A stretch of 64,000 bases of DNA from Palsa-360 sp963710315. Its GTDB lineage: Bacteria > Acidobacteriota > Terriglobia > Acidiferrales > UBA7541. This document shows positions 41,966-50,520 of this stretch, one piece after another. Position numbers and translations under genes: made by a program. The stretch lies in the NCBI GenBank assembly GCA_963710315.1, contig CAVPZW010000009.1:186001-250000 (forward strand). Direction: 5' to 3'. Positions within the stretch are counted from its first letter, which is position 1. Every line of letters starts with the position of its first letter. The notes below the pieces were generated by a model that saw only the letters and a program-made list of their open reading frames with translations, was not told the origin of the DNA and did not search any database.

Positions 41966-42820
41966 ATGGAATTGAATCATTTGCTAAAAGCCGGGTTCGG
42001 CCGCCGAGGCTTTCTTTCCGGCTCGGGCCTGTTGCTGACGGGCGCTTTGCTGGGCGCAACGGAAGAAACGAAAGCAAATCCTTCGCCGGGGCCTGCGCTT
42101 CCACAAGCCGTGCCGCAGGACAAGCAGGACAAACAAGCTCTGTTAGAGGACCTGGTCACGGCAAACCACATTCTGCAGGATCAGGGAGTGGTGGACGGCT
42201 ACGGGCACGTGAGCGTGCGAAATCCCGCCAATCCCAATCACTTTTTCATTTCGCGCTGGCTGGCCCCAGATTTGGTCACCGTCAGCGACATCATGGAACT
42301 GGATTTCGACTGCGTTCCAACGGGCGGCGACAATAGAAGGATGTATAGCGAGCGCTGGATTCACGCCGAGATTTACAGGGCCAGGCCGGACGTCAAGTCC
42401 ATCGTGCACACGCATGCGCCAACCGTGGTGCTGATGGGAACAATTAACGAGACGCTCCTGCCGATCTACCACATGGGCGGATTTATCGGCACGGGCTTGC
42501 CCACTTTTGACATCCGCAAGACGTTCGGAAATACCAATATGCTGATCAACGAGGCCGCTAAAGCCAAGGCGCTCGCGCAATCGCTCGGTACGGCTCCCGC
42601 GGCTTTGATGCGCGGACACGGCGGCGTCACCGTGGGAACCAACATCATGCACTCCGTGGGTCGCAGCGTATATCTGAAGATCAATGCGGAAATGCATCTC
42701 CAGGCGGGCAGCAGGAAGATTGAAACGCTTTCCGCGGAAGAGTCGCGTCTGGCCGAAGCCGGCAACCAGGACTTCCCAAAGGACTGGGATCTTTGGTCCC
42801 GGAAAGTGAAGAAGAGCTGA
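41966..42820 (+). CDS. Tat-exported class II aldolase/adducin-family protein
   Basis: 284 residues from ATG 41966 (AAGGAGA upstream, 7-base spacing). A twin-arginine leader (FGRRGFLSGSGLLLTGALLGA) and a Pro/Gln/Lys linker precede the aldolase domain (about 50-280). Zinc-type histidines are in IVHTHAPTVVLMG and LMRGHGGVTVG, with a conserved substrate-loop region GYGHVSVRN. The cytoplasmic family includes fuculose-phosphate aldolases; an exported one implies a different, unphosphorylated substrate. No partner gene is evident. Confidence 0.82.
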   Translation: MELNHLLKAGFGRRGFLSGSGLLLTGALLGATEETKANPSPGPALPQAVPQDKQDKQALLEDLVTANHILQDQGVVDGYGHVSVRNPANPNHFFISRWLAPDLVTVSDIMELDFDCVPTGGDNRRMYSERWIHAEIYRARPDVKSIVHTHAPTVVLMGTINETLLPIYHMGGFIGTGLPTFDIRKTFGNTNMLINEAAKAKALAQSLGTAPAALMRGHGGVTVGTNIMHSVGRSVYLKINAEMHLQAGSRKIETLSAEESRLAEAGNQDFPKDWDLWSRKVKKS

Positions 42821-42830
42821 AGCTTTCGCA

Positions 42831-42872
42831 GATTTATGTAGCGCCCGCCTTCAGGCGGGCGCTACATAAATC
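42831..42872. repeat. Perfect 20-bp-arm palindrome (TAGCGCCCGCC core)
   Basis: 20-base perfect arms around TC. The GTAGCGCCCGCCTTCAGGCG core is the compact form of family C. It lies 10 bases past the aldolase stop and could act as a terminator hairpin, although there is no T-run. Confidence 0.85.
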
Positions 42873-43048
42873 ACAATCGCGTTCTCACATCGTCGCCGGC
42901 GGCCCGACATTCCAAAATCCCAATACGCTCCAAACACGGAAGAATTGCATGTAGATGAGCCCAGGTATATGGTAACGGCCGGCCAGGGGACAAAACGAAA
43001 ATTCGTATGAAGCGGCCTGGAAACCAAAATCAATTCAGGAGGACATCT

Positions 43049-43369
43049 ATGGCGAAATATCTGTTGGAAGTTTCTTACTTGCCTGAGGGCGCCAAGGGCA
43101 TTTTGAAAGAAGGCGGCAGCAAGCGACGTCAAGTAGTCGAGGCGGCAATCAATGCGAACGGCGGGAAGCTGGAAGCGTTCTATTTTGCTTTTGGAAAGAC
43201 GGATGCCTATTTGATTGTGGATGTCCCCGATCATGTGAGTGCCGCGGCCTCGGCTTTGGTAGTGAATGCCAGCGGAGCAGCAAGCGTGAGAACGACGGTC
43301 CTGCTGACGCCGGAAGAGATCGATCAGGCGTCTAAGAAGGGTTTCTCCTACGCTCCTCCTGGCAGATAG
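43049..43369 (+). CDS. GYD domain protein
   Basis: 106 residues from ATG 43049, preceded by AGGAGGA. A single GYD-type alpha/beta ferredoxin-like domain: YLLEVSYLPEGAKGILKEGG, RRQVVEAAINANGGKLEAFYF and AYLIVDVPDHVSAAASAL. These small cytoplasmic proteins have no established function. It stands alone and is followed by a possible weak terminator (GGGCGGTT / AACCGCCC at 43474-43503). Confidence 0.82.
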   Translation: MAKYLLEVSYLPEGAKGILKEGGSKRRQVVEAAINANGGKLEAFYFAFGKTDAYLIVDVPDHVSAAASALVVNASGAASVRTTVLLTPEEIDQASKKGFSYAPPGR

Positions 43370-43636
43370 GATCAGTGTGCAGCGGCAAGAAAGCATTCGC
43401 GTTGCTCGACTCCATGAAGTTCGTAGTCCATCATGAAGTTGCCAGCCTAAGAGTAAATTCAGCCCGATTTGTGGGGCGGTTCAGGTCGAATCGGTAACCG
43501 CCCTATTCTATCGACCATTCACCAAGCCCCGACAAATCGAACGATCCGAAACCAATCCATTATGCCTTAAGCACAGGACTTGTCGCGCGCCGCCGCCGCG
43601 GAGTACACTCGCAGTTTAAATTCGCGGAGGTGCGGC

Positions 43637-44539
43637 ATGGCACGAATCGTCCGTTGCGGTCTTATTCAGGCGCATTGCGAATGGTCTCCCACCCAGTTTT
43701 CCCTTGCACAGATCAAAGAGAAAATGATCGCCAAGCATGAAAAGCTGATTGCCGCGGCGGCCAAGCGCAAGGTGCAGATTCTTGGTTTGCAGGAACTTTT
43801 TTATGGCCCGTACTTTTGCGCGGAGCAACAACAGAAGTGGTACGAGTTGACCGAGCCCGTGCCGGGCGGCCCCACTACCACGCGCATGCAGAAGCTTGCC
43901 AAGAAATACGGCATGGCCATGGTGGTCCCGGTGTACGAAGTGGAAATGACCGGGCTGTATTTCAACACGGCTGCCGTGTATGACGCCGACGGTAAATATC
44001 TCGGCAAATATCGCAAGCACCACATTCCGCACTGCCATCCGGGGTTCTGGGAAAAATTTTATTTCACTCCGGGCAATGCGGGATACCCGGTGTTCGAGAC
44101 GCGCTTTGGCAAGGTGGGCGTGTATATCTGCTACGACCGACACTTCCCCGAGGGCGCAAGAATTCTCGGGCTGAACGGCGCGGAAATCGTGTTCAATCCA
44201 TCCGCCACCGTGGCGGGGCTATCCGAATATCTGTGGGAACTCGAGCAGCCGGCGCACGCCGCAGCCAACGGCTATTTCGTGGCCGCGTCCAATCGCGTGG
44301 GCATCGAAAAACCCTGGCAGATCGGCGAATTTTACGGCAAGAGCTACTTCTGCAATCCTCGCGGAAAAATCATCGCGCAGGCCAGCCGCGACAAGGATGA
44401 ATTGCTGGTGGCCGACCTGAACCTCGACGAGATTCAGGAAGTGCGCGACACTTGGCAATTCTTCCGCGATCGCCGCCCGGAAACGTACGGCGAAATCACG
44501 CGCACGCTAACGGCACGCGGCACGCAAGCCGCCGACTAA
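43637..44539 (+). CDS. Beta-ureidopropionase (nitrilase superfamily)
   Basis: 300 residues from ATG 43637 (GGAGG 8 bases upstream). The nitrilase triad is clear: Glu in LGLQELFYGPYFC, Lys in YRKHHIPHCHPGFWE and Cys in VGVYICYDRHFPEGAR; a second Glu lies in LWELEQPAHA. GEFYGKSYFCNPRGKI matches N-carbamoyl-beta-alanine amidohydrolases. It would hydrolyse N-carbamoyl-beta-alanine to beta-alanine, CO2 and ammonia, the third step of reductive pyrimidine breakdown. The dehydrogenase, dihydropyrimidinase, transporter and aminotransferase genes are all within 13 kb. Confidence 0.88.
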   Translation: MARIVRCGLIQAHCEWSPTQFSLAQIKEKMIAKHEKLIAAAAKRKVQILGLQELFYGPYFCAEQQQKWYELTEPVPGGPTTTRMQKLAKKYGMAMVVPVYEVEMTGLYFNTAAVYDADGKYLGKYRKHHIPHCHPGFWEKFYFTPGNAGYPVFETRFGKVGVYICYDRHFPEGARILGLNGAEIVFNPSATVAGLSEYLWELEQPAHAAANGYFVAASNRVGIEKPWQIGEFYGKSYFCNPRGKIIAQASRDKDELLVADLNLDEIQEVRDTWQFFRDRRPETYGEITRTLTARGTQAAD

Positions 44540-44545
44540 GGAATC

Positions 44546-44711
44546 GGAACCACGGATGCACACGGATGAACACAGCTGAAAGAAAATGAGAACTGCAAAA
44601 TATACGGACGTCCATGAGCAAATCAGGTTCCCGCATGCTGATAATTCCTTTTTCTATTGTTTTGGTTTTATCCGTGTTGATCCGTGTTGATCCGTGTGCA
44701 TCCGTGGTTCC
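44546..44711. repeat. Gene-less inverted repeat pair, family A (CCACGGATG variant)
   Basis: Left arm 44546-44573 and right arm 44684-44711 match in 27 of 28 bases as inverted copies (core AACCACGGATGCACACGGAT). The right arm is preceded by an extra TGATCCGTGT unit. About 110 bases between them hold no ORF. The right arm ends 12 bases before the aminotransferase ATG. Confidence 0.85.
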
Positions 44712-44723
44712 AGAGGGACTTCG

Positions 44724-46037
44724 ATGACGACGCAACCTAAGCAGGCTACGCGCAGTGAAGAAGTGGTTCGCAAACACAAGGAATATCTGTGGCCTGCGGT
44801 CACCAATTTCTACAAGGAACCGCTGGTGGCGGACCACGCCTCGATGCAGCATGTTTGGGACGTTGAAGGCCGCAAGTATCTCGATTTTTTCGGCGGCATT
44901 TTGACCGTTTCCGTAGGCCACGCCAATCCCAGGGTCACGGGGCCGATCAAGGCGCAGGTTGACCGCCTGCAGCATCTCTCCACGCTCTATCCGAACGAAG
45001 CGATTGTTGCGCTTGCGGAAAAAGTCGCGCAAATCACGCCGGGCGCGCTGAAATCCAGTTTCTTCACCAGCTCCGGCACTGAGGCCAACGAAGCCGCAAT
45101 CCTGCTGGCGCGCATGGCCACCGGCTCATTCGACATTGTTGCGCTGCGCCACGCCTATTCCGGCGGATCATCGCTCACCAAGAGCGTAACGGCGCAAGCC
45201 CCTTGGCGGAAATCGGGCATCATCAGCCTGGGCATCGCTCACGCGATCAACCCGTATTGCTACCGCTGCCCGCTTGGCTTGAAATACCCGGACTGCGAAG
45301 TTGCCTGCGCGAAGGACGTCGAGAACTTGATTCAGACGGGCACCAGCGGCAGCATTGCAGCCTTTATGGCCGAGCCCATTCAGGGAGTGGGCGGGTTCAT
45401 CACGCCGCCAAAGGAATATTTCAAGATCGTTTTCAAAGCTGTAAAGAAATACGGAGGCCTGTTCATCTCGGACGAAGTGCAGACCGGATTTGGGCGCACG
45501 GGGAAAAACTGGTTTGGCATCGAGCACTGGGAAGTGACTCCGGACATCATGACCTGCGCCAAGGGCATGGCCAACGGCACGCCCATCGGCGCCACAATCA
45601 CCACTAAGGAATTGGCGGCATCCTACCAGGGCCTGACGATTTCCACGTTTGGGGGAAATCCGGTGACGTCGGTAGCGGCCAAGGCGACTATCGAATTCAT
45701 CGAAGAAGAAAAACTTCTGGAGAACTCGGAGACCGTCGGGAATTATTTCCGCGGGAAGCTCGACGAACTACAGCAGAAATATGCGGTGATTGGCGAGGTG
45801 CGCGGCAAGGGCCTGATGTTGGGGCTTGAGCTGGTGAAAGATCGCCTAACCAAAGAGCCTGCCGCGGAAGCCACTGCGCAACTTCTGGAACGCACGCGCG
45901 AGCACGGATTGCTGATCGGCAAGGGCGGCCTTTACGGCAACGTCATTCGCCTCTCTCCCATGCTGAATATCGGCAAGGCAGACGTGGACGATGCCGTCCG
46001 GATTCTCGATCAATCATTCGCAGAAATCCAATTGTAG
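44724..46037 (+). CDS. Class III aminotransferase, AGXT2-like (beta-alanine or alanine-glyoxylate transaminase)
   Basis: 437 residues from ATG 44724 (GAGGG upstream). PLP-fold type I motifs: SSGTEANEAAILLAR, AEPIQGVGGFITPP, LFISDEVQTGFGRTGK, and the PLP Lys in MTCAKGMANGTPIGA (about 277). RGKGLMLGLEL lies near the end. AGXT2/PYD4-type enzymes transaminate beta-alanine or 3-aminoisobutyrate, the end products of uracil and thymine breakdown. The upstream beta-ureidopropionase supports that role. Confidence 0.88.
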   Translation: MTTQPKQATRSEEVVRKHKEYLWPAVTNFYKEPLVADHASMQHVWDVEGRKYLDFFGGILTVSVGHANPRVTGPIKAQVDRLQHLSTLYPNEAIVALAEKVAQITPGALKSSFFTSSGTEANEAAILLARMATGSFDIVALRHAYSGGSSLTKSVTAQAPWRKSGIISLGIAHAINPYCYRCPLGLKYPDCEVACAKDVENLIQTGTSGSIAAFMAEPIQGVGGFITPPKEYFKIVFKAVKKYGGLFISDEVQTGFGRTGKNWFGIEHWEVTPDIMTCAKGMANGTPIGATITTKELAASYQGLTISTFGGNPVTSVAAKATIEFIEEEKLLENSETVGNYFRGKLDELQQKYAVIGEVRGKGLMLGLELVKDRLTKEPAAEATAQLLERTREHGLLIGKGGLYGNVIRLSPMLNIGKADVDDAVRILDQSFAEIQL

Positions 46038-46346
46038 CTTCGCCAAATTGGCTGCAATCCCGCAAAAAAGATTGTCACAAATTGCGTTTCCGACCCATAT
46101 TCTCCGCAAGTATTCCCGAGCAAACCAGCCCAGGAAGATCGCATCCAGTCGCCTAACCGAATTACTATCAGCATCTTACCCGACTCCAAGTCAGCAAGTT
46201 CCCCCTTAGAACCTTGCGCAAACAGGGATGTTCCTAATTATCACCGGTACTGCTACCGTGAATTGTGGCTGTCTATCGCAAAAAAATGACAACAATTCCA
46301 TAAGATCTCATTCTTTGGGGATAGTTTCGGCCAAGGTGTCCGATTT
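46038..46346. other. Intergenic region, nothing recognised
   Basis: A 309-base stretch, lower in GC than its neighbours, between the aminotransferase and a 44-codon ORF. No domain-bearing ORF, repeat, riboswitch or clear promoter was seen. Confidence 0.5.
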
Positions 46347-46481
46347 ATGAAGAAGAAAGAGCTTGAGAAAGTGCCGCGCGAACGAAGAATGATTTCCATT
46401 GCCGCCTTGCATAAGGTGATTGGGGATCAGCAGGGGAAGGTTATCCACCTCGGTGAATTGATGCTTGAAGGAGTCTTCTAA
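46347..46481 (+). CDS. Small protein of 44 residues upstream of PilZ
   Basis: ORF from ATG 46347 (AAGGTG upstream) to TAA 46481. The product is charged, starts MKKKELEKVPRERRMIS and ends GKVIHLGELMLEGVF. Its last codons contain the ribosome site (GAAGGAG) of the PilZ gene, whose ATG comes two bases after this stop, a layout typical of translational coupling. The function is not recognisable. Confidence 0.55.
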   Translation: MKKKELEKVPRERRMISIAALHKVIGDQQGKVIHLGELMLEGVF

Positions 46482-46483
46482 CA

Positions 46484-46831
46484 ATGAATAAAGAAGAAGG
46501 CAAATCGAATACCACAATCAGGCGGGATGCGCGCCATCCGCAGCTCAGCGAACTCTCCGTGAACTACGAAGGGTGCACGGAAAATATCAACGTGCGGCCG
46601 CCAGACCTGAGTCCCCACGGCATGTTCGTCAATACGGCAAGGGAGTTCCCGGAAGGAGCGGTCCTGAAACTGCGCTTCCGGGTGTCGAGAAGCGGCATTA
46701 TGGTTGAGACGCGAGGCGAAGTTCGTTATTGCCTCAAGCAGGTGGGAGTTGGCGTCGAGTTCATCAATATTTCTCCTGAGTACGTTGCAGCAATTGAAGA
46801 TGAAATTGCGGTCTTGACACACAACACCTAG
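46484..46831 (+). CDS. PilZ domain protein
   Basis: 115 residues, one PilZ domain. The c-di-GMP motif region is RRDARHPQLS at the N-terminus (a loose RxxxR) with the second motif as DLSPHGMFVN, and the barrel ends VGVGVEFINISPE. If it binds c-di-GMP it would be a free-standing effector; the first motif is not the canonical RRxxxR, so binding is uncertain. Confidence 0.8.
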   Translation: MNKEEGKSNTTIRRDARHPQLSELSVNYEGCTENINVRPPDLSPHGMFVNTAREFPEGAVLKLRFRVSRSGIMVETRGEVRYCLKQVGVGVEFINISPEYVAAIEDEIAVLTHNT

Positions 46832-46920
46832 CTAATTCATGCGTGCCGATGAGGCAAGGCAGACCGCTGAACATTTTCCGTCGGCCCATGCCGCTCCATT
46901 ACTTCCATGGAATGAGGGAA

Positions 46921-47730
46921 ATGAGAGTCCAAAAGATCGAAACCACGAAGGCCAAAGATTCCCGGCAGCGGCAGCGCTGCGAGCGATTCGCCGCAGGGGC
47001 CGCGGATTCGATCGGAACCTCTGCAAATTGCCTGTTTTCCCTTCTCCCCTATCAGGAACGAGTTCATCAGGCCGCGAAATGGTATGACGCTTGCGCGGAA
47101 GCCATGCTTCGCGGCAATTACGGGCCGCTCGATGAATGGATTCGCCGCCAGGCGTGTCTGGCGGAGACGCAGCACTTCGAGCTGGAAGATTTACTGCAAT
47201 TGCTGCGCATCTGCCGCCGCTCGGCGATTGAAATCGACGGGTGGGACGAAGACGTCTTTTCCGCTATCGACGACGTGATCAACGAGGGACTGCTCGCAAT
47301 TCGCGGGAAGGTATCGTGGACTATTTCCGATAATTTAAATTACTCGAAGCTAGCGGAAAGCAATTCGGCCTTGCCGCCCGAAGTAAGCGCGCCCGAACCA
47401 ACCGCGCTTGCGGAGACACGTGAAGGCGAACGCCGCGAATTTGGCCGCAATCGGCTAGCTCTGCCAATTCGCGTTCGCTGCACAACGGAAAAAAGTGCCG
47501 GCGAAGAGACCACCCGCACGCAGAATGTTTCCATGACCGGCATCTATTTTAGGACTCAGGCAACCTACCAGATCGGAACACCTTTGAAGATCACTTATCC
47601 CTACTGGACCGACCCCGGAAGCATAAACAAGGAATATTCAGCGCGGGTTACCCGCCTAGATCGCCTGCCGGACCAATTTTGGGGCGTCGCCGTTGAATTT
47701 CGGCAAAATTTGCGCAAGAAAACCCTGTAA
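46921..47730 (+). CDS. PilZ protein with N-terminal helical domain
   Basis: 269 residues from ATG 46921 (GAGGGA upstream); other starts reach 46843. The N-terminal 150 residues are helical (LFSLLPYQERVHQAAKWYDAC, LDEWIRRQACLAE, ELEDLLQLLRICRR), reminiscent of RsbRD-like input domains. A variable linker follows, and then a C-terminal PilZ domain: ERREFGRNRLALPIRV, NVSMTGIYFRTQA, QFWGVAVEFRQ. It probably couples a helical signal input to c-di-GMP or another output. It starts 89 bases after the first PilZ gene. Confidence 0.75.
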   Translation: MRVQKIETTKAKDSRQRQRCERFAAGAADSIGTSANCLFSLLPYQERVHQAAKWYDACAEAMLRGNYGPLDEWIRRQACLAETQHFELEDLLQLLRICRRSAIEIDGWDEDVFSAIDDVINEGLLAIRGKVSWTISDNLNYSKLAESNSALPPEVSAPEPTALAETREGERREFGRNRLALPIRVRCTTEKSAGEETTRTQNVSMTGIYFRTQATYQIGTPLKITYPYWTDPGSINKEYSARVTRLDRLPDQFWGVAVEFRQNLRKKTL

Positions 47731-47828
47731 GACATCTCTGGAAGGCAATCGCTATTCGCCAAATTCCACACGGCGCGAATGGAGGTTTAAGCGGATTTTG
47801 CGCATAAAGTTTTAATATTCCCGACGCG

Positions 47829-48449
47829 ATGTTCTACAATCTAGATTCTCAACTAGCCGAAAATGTGGAGTTTGGATTGGCCGATCCTCAAAACCAAATG
47901 TTGACGACACCCAGCCTTTTCCCGGATCTGACACGCGAAATCTATTTTGATATTGAAACCTTGCGTCTTTCACATGAGGTCGATGGAGGCTGGTCGAGCA
48001 TTGCCCGCTTCGGCCTGGCGGTGGCAGTGACCTGGGACGCGCAAAACCGTTTCCGGCGGTGGTTTGAGCCGGATGCAAAGGCGCTTATCGCCGAACTCGG
48101 ACAATTTGACCGCATCGTTTCCTTCAACGGAGACCGCTTCGATTTTGAAGTGCTCAGCGCCTATCAGCCCGTAAAACATCTGCTCGGCAAATCCTTCGAC
48201 CTGCTGGTGGATTTGCACCGCCGACTGGGACATCGAATCAAACTCGATGACCTGGCGAAGGAAACTCTGGGGAATAAAAAAACCGGTGACGGTTTGGAAG
48301 TGGTGCAGTGGTGGCGCGAGGGCCGCAAGGAAGAAGTTTGCAAGTACTGCGAGAATGACGTGCAATTGCTGGTGGATCTGGTGGAATTCGCGCGCAGGAA
48401 TAGATATGTGGTCGTGAAATCGCGCCAGTTGCCCGTCAACTGGCCATGA
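47829..48449 (+). CDS. RNase H-like DEDD 3'-5' exonuclease domain protein (YprB-like)
   Basis: 206 residues. DEDD motifs: Exo I YFDIETLRLS (about 40-50), Exo II VSFNGDRFDFEVL (about 98-110), Exo III VCKYCENDVQLLVDLV (about 170-185). It acts on single-stranded nucleic acid by two-metal catalysis, according to family. It is compact and lacks additional domains. The start could also be ATG 47898. A family C palindrome follows the stop. Confidence 0.8.
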   Translation: MFYNLDSQLAENVEFGLADPQNQMLTTPSLFPDLTREIYFDIETLRLSHEVDGGWSSIARFGLAVAVTWDAQNRFRRWFEPDAKALIAELGQFDRIVSFNGDRFDFEVLSAYQPVKHLLGKSFDLLVDLHRRLGHRIKLDDLAKETLGNKKTGDGLEVVQWWREGRKEEVCKYCENDVQLLVDLVEFARRNRYVVVKSRQLPVNWP

Positions 48450-48469
48450 GGCATGCGCATCGGCATTGC

Positions 48470-48544
48470 TGTAGCCCGCCTCTTTAGAGGCGGGGTTTTT
48501 TGCCGGTGCGTCGCACCCCCCCGCCTCTGAAGAGGCGGGCTACA
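48470..48544. repeat. Palindromic repeat, family C (GTAGCCCGCCTC core)
   Basis: TGTAGCCCGCCTCTTTAGAG and its complement flank a GGGTTTTTT centre. The first half alone (CCCGCCTCTTTAGAGGCGGGGTTTTTT) has the form of a rho-independent terminator for the exonuclease gene. Confidence 0.85.
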
Positions 48545-48597
48545 AAAATATTCGACTGCAAGACCGCGCAAACGGCTGCGTTGAGAATGAAGTCACG

Positions 48598-49050
48598 ATG
48601 AAAAGATTCGATCTGAAATGGACAGTATCTCTCGCTGCGTTGCTGCTGTTCCTGGCGGCGCATTCGTATTCCGCCGATAAAGACCAGATCGTCTGGAAAT
48701 CCATCCCCAATGCAATTTTACAAGTGGATTCGCGCGCACCCAAGATTTGGAATGTATTTCAGGCCGGAAAAAAGTTCGATCCGTTGCTGCTGCAAATCGG
48801 ATCGCGCTACCTGGTGATCTACGTGCGCAAAATGGAAATTTATGAAATCATGCCGGAGCAGCTCGATCATAAGGGCGAAGACCTTTTGTGGCGTGAAGCG
48901 GACAAGCCGGCCAAACCCTTGGCGACCTCGGACTGGAGCACCAAGGATGTGGGCTCGGCATCGCGCATTCTTGTGAAACTTGCGGGAGAAGGCCGCATGA
49001 TCGACATCCAAGTTCCACAAATGCCCGATCTGCGGCGCGGAATTTACTGA
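48598..49050 (+). CDS. Exported hypothetical protein
   Basis: 150 residues. A signal peptide (LAALLLFLAAHSYSADK) is followed by a small mostly beta domain: FDPLLLQIGSRYLVIYVRKMEIYEI and RILVKLAGEGRMIDIQVPQ. It is not recognised. It ends 3 bases before the NCS1 permease start, so the two are probably co-transcribed. Confidence 0.7.
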   Translation: MKRFDLKWTVSLAALLLFLAAHSYSADKDQIVWKSIPNAILQVDSRAPKIWNVFQAGKKFDPLLLQIGSRYLVIYVRKMEIYEIMPEQLDHKGEDLLWREADKPAKPLATSDWSTKDVGSASRILVKLAGEGRMIDIQVPQMPDLRRGIY

Positions 49051-49053
49051 GCG

Positions 49054-50496
49054 ATGAGCGCAACGGAAAATCCAGGCCAGGAAAGCATCCACTCCGGCGT
49101 CCTTGACGCCGAAACCATTCGCTCCAGTTCGCTCTACAACGAAGACCTGGCGCCAATTCCCTCCTCGCACCGCAGCTGGGGCACATACAACTATGCCGCG
49201 CTGTGGATCGCCATGAGCGTCAACATTCCCACCTACATGCTGGCTAGCGGAATGATCGCCGGCGGAATGAGCTGGAAACAGGCCATTTTCACCGTGTTCC
49301 TGGGGAACGTGCTGGTTCTCGCGCCCATGCTTCTCAACGCCCATGCGGGCGCGAAGTATGGAATTCCCTTCCCCGTGTTTGCTCGCGCGTCATTCGGAGT
49401 TCTGGGCGCAAATGTTCCGGCCGTTTTGCGCGCTCTGGTGGCGTGCGGCTGGTTCGGCATCAATACCTGGATCGGCGGAGAAGCGATAAACGCAATGGTT
49501 GTTGTCCTGCTTCCTTCATGGCGCACCTACGCGGCGGGAGTGTGGATTTGCTTCGCCGTGTTCTGGCTCTTGCATGTTATCGTCATCGTGCTGGGAATTC
49601 GCACGATTAAATTTCTGCAAGGCGTCACGGCGCCATTTCTTTTGATCATCGGAGTGACCCTGTTGGCGTGGGCCGTTGTGAAGGCTGGCGGCTTTGGGCC
49701 AATGCTGGCGACGCCGTCCAAGTTTCAGACCTTCGCGGAATTCTTCCGTTTCTTCATTCCATCGCTGACGGGCGTTGTGGGATTTTGGGCTACCGTCGCG
49801 TTAAATATTCCTGATTTTACGCGCTATGCGCGCAGCCAGCGCGCTCAGGTTCTCGGCCAGGTGATGGGGTTGCCGACCACCATGACGCTGTATTCCTTCA
49901 TCGGCGTCGCCGTAACTTCCGCCACTGCAATTATTTTCGGGCAGACAATTTGGGACCCTGTGCAAGTTCTCGCCCGCCTTGGAAATCCGTTCGCCGTGGT
50001 GATCGCCATGATGGCTCTGTTGCTCGCAACATTGAACGTCAACGTCGCGGCCAACCTGGTTTCTCCGTCAAACGATTTCTCCAATCTCTCGCCCCGGCTC
50101 ATCAGTTTTCGCACCGGAGGCTTGATTGCCTGCGTCGTGGGAGTTGTAGTCTTCCAGCCGTGGAAGCTGCTGGCAAACTACAGCAACTATATTTTTGGAT
50201 GGCTCCTCGGCTATTCCGGATTTCTCGGGCCGATCGCGGGAGTGATGATTTGCGACTATTTTGTTGTGCGCAAGAAAATCATTCTAGTGGAAGATTTGTA
50301 TCAGCGCCGCGGGTTCTATGAATTTTCAGGCGGGATCAACTGGCGCGGCATGGCGGCTCTGGCTGCCGGAGCGGGCGTAGCGTTCATCGGATTGATCGTG
50401 CCGACGCTGCGCGTGCTGTACGACTATGCGTGGTTCGTGGGATTTTCCGCGAGTTTCGTTGTGTATTGGGCGATCATGCGACCGTCGCATGAATAG
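49054..50496 (+). CDS. NCS1-family permease (uracil/allantoin/hydantoin type)
   Basis: 480 residues with 12 helices. NCS1 marks: the N-terminal SSLYNEDLAPIPSSHRSWGTYNYAALW, helix 1 MSVNIPTYMLASGMIAGGMS, GWFGINTWIGGEAINAM, TRYARSQRAQVLGQ and NVNVAANLVSPSNDFSNL. These symporters import nucleobases or hydantoins with Na+ or H+. Given the surrounding reductive pyrimidine pathway, uracil, thymine or dihydropyrimidine uptake is the likely task. It converges with preA. Confidence 0.9.
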   Translation: MSATENPGQESIHSGVLDAETIRSSSLYNEDLAPIPSSHRSWGTYNYAALWIAMSVNIPTYMLASGMIAGGMSWKQAIFTVFLGNVLVLAPMLLNAHAGAKYGIPFPVFARASFGVLGANVPAVLRALVACGWFGINTWIGGEAINAMVVVLLPSWRTYAAGVWICFAVFWLLHVIVIVLGIRTIKFLQGVTAPFLLIIGVTLLAWAVVKAGGFGPMLATPSKFQTFAEFFRFFIPSLTGVVGFWATVALNIPDFTRYARSQRAQVLGQVMGLPTTMTLYSFIGVAVTSATAIIFGQTIWDPVQVLARLGNPFAVVIAMMALLLATLNVNVAANLVSPSNDFSNLSPRLISFRTGGLIACVVGVVVFQPWKLLANYSNYIFGWLLGYSGFLGPIAGVMICDYFVVRKKIILVEDLYQRRGFYEFSGGINWRGMAALAAGAGVAFIGLIVPTLRVLYDYAWFVGFSASFVVYWAIMRPSHE

Positions 50497-50520
50497 CACG
50501 CGCACTCTGCCTGTGCTACT
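50493..50520. repeat. Half unit of palindromic repeat family C
   Basis: AATAGCACGCGCACTCTGCC then TGTGCTACT: a shortened, eroded unit between the convergent permease and preA stops. Confidence 0.5.
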
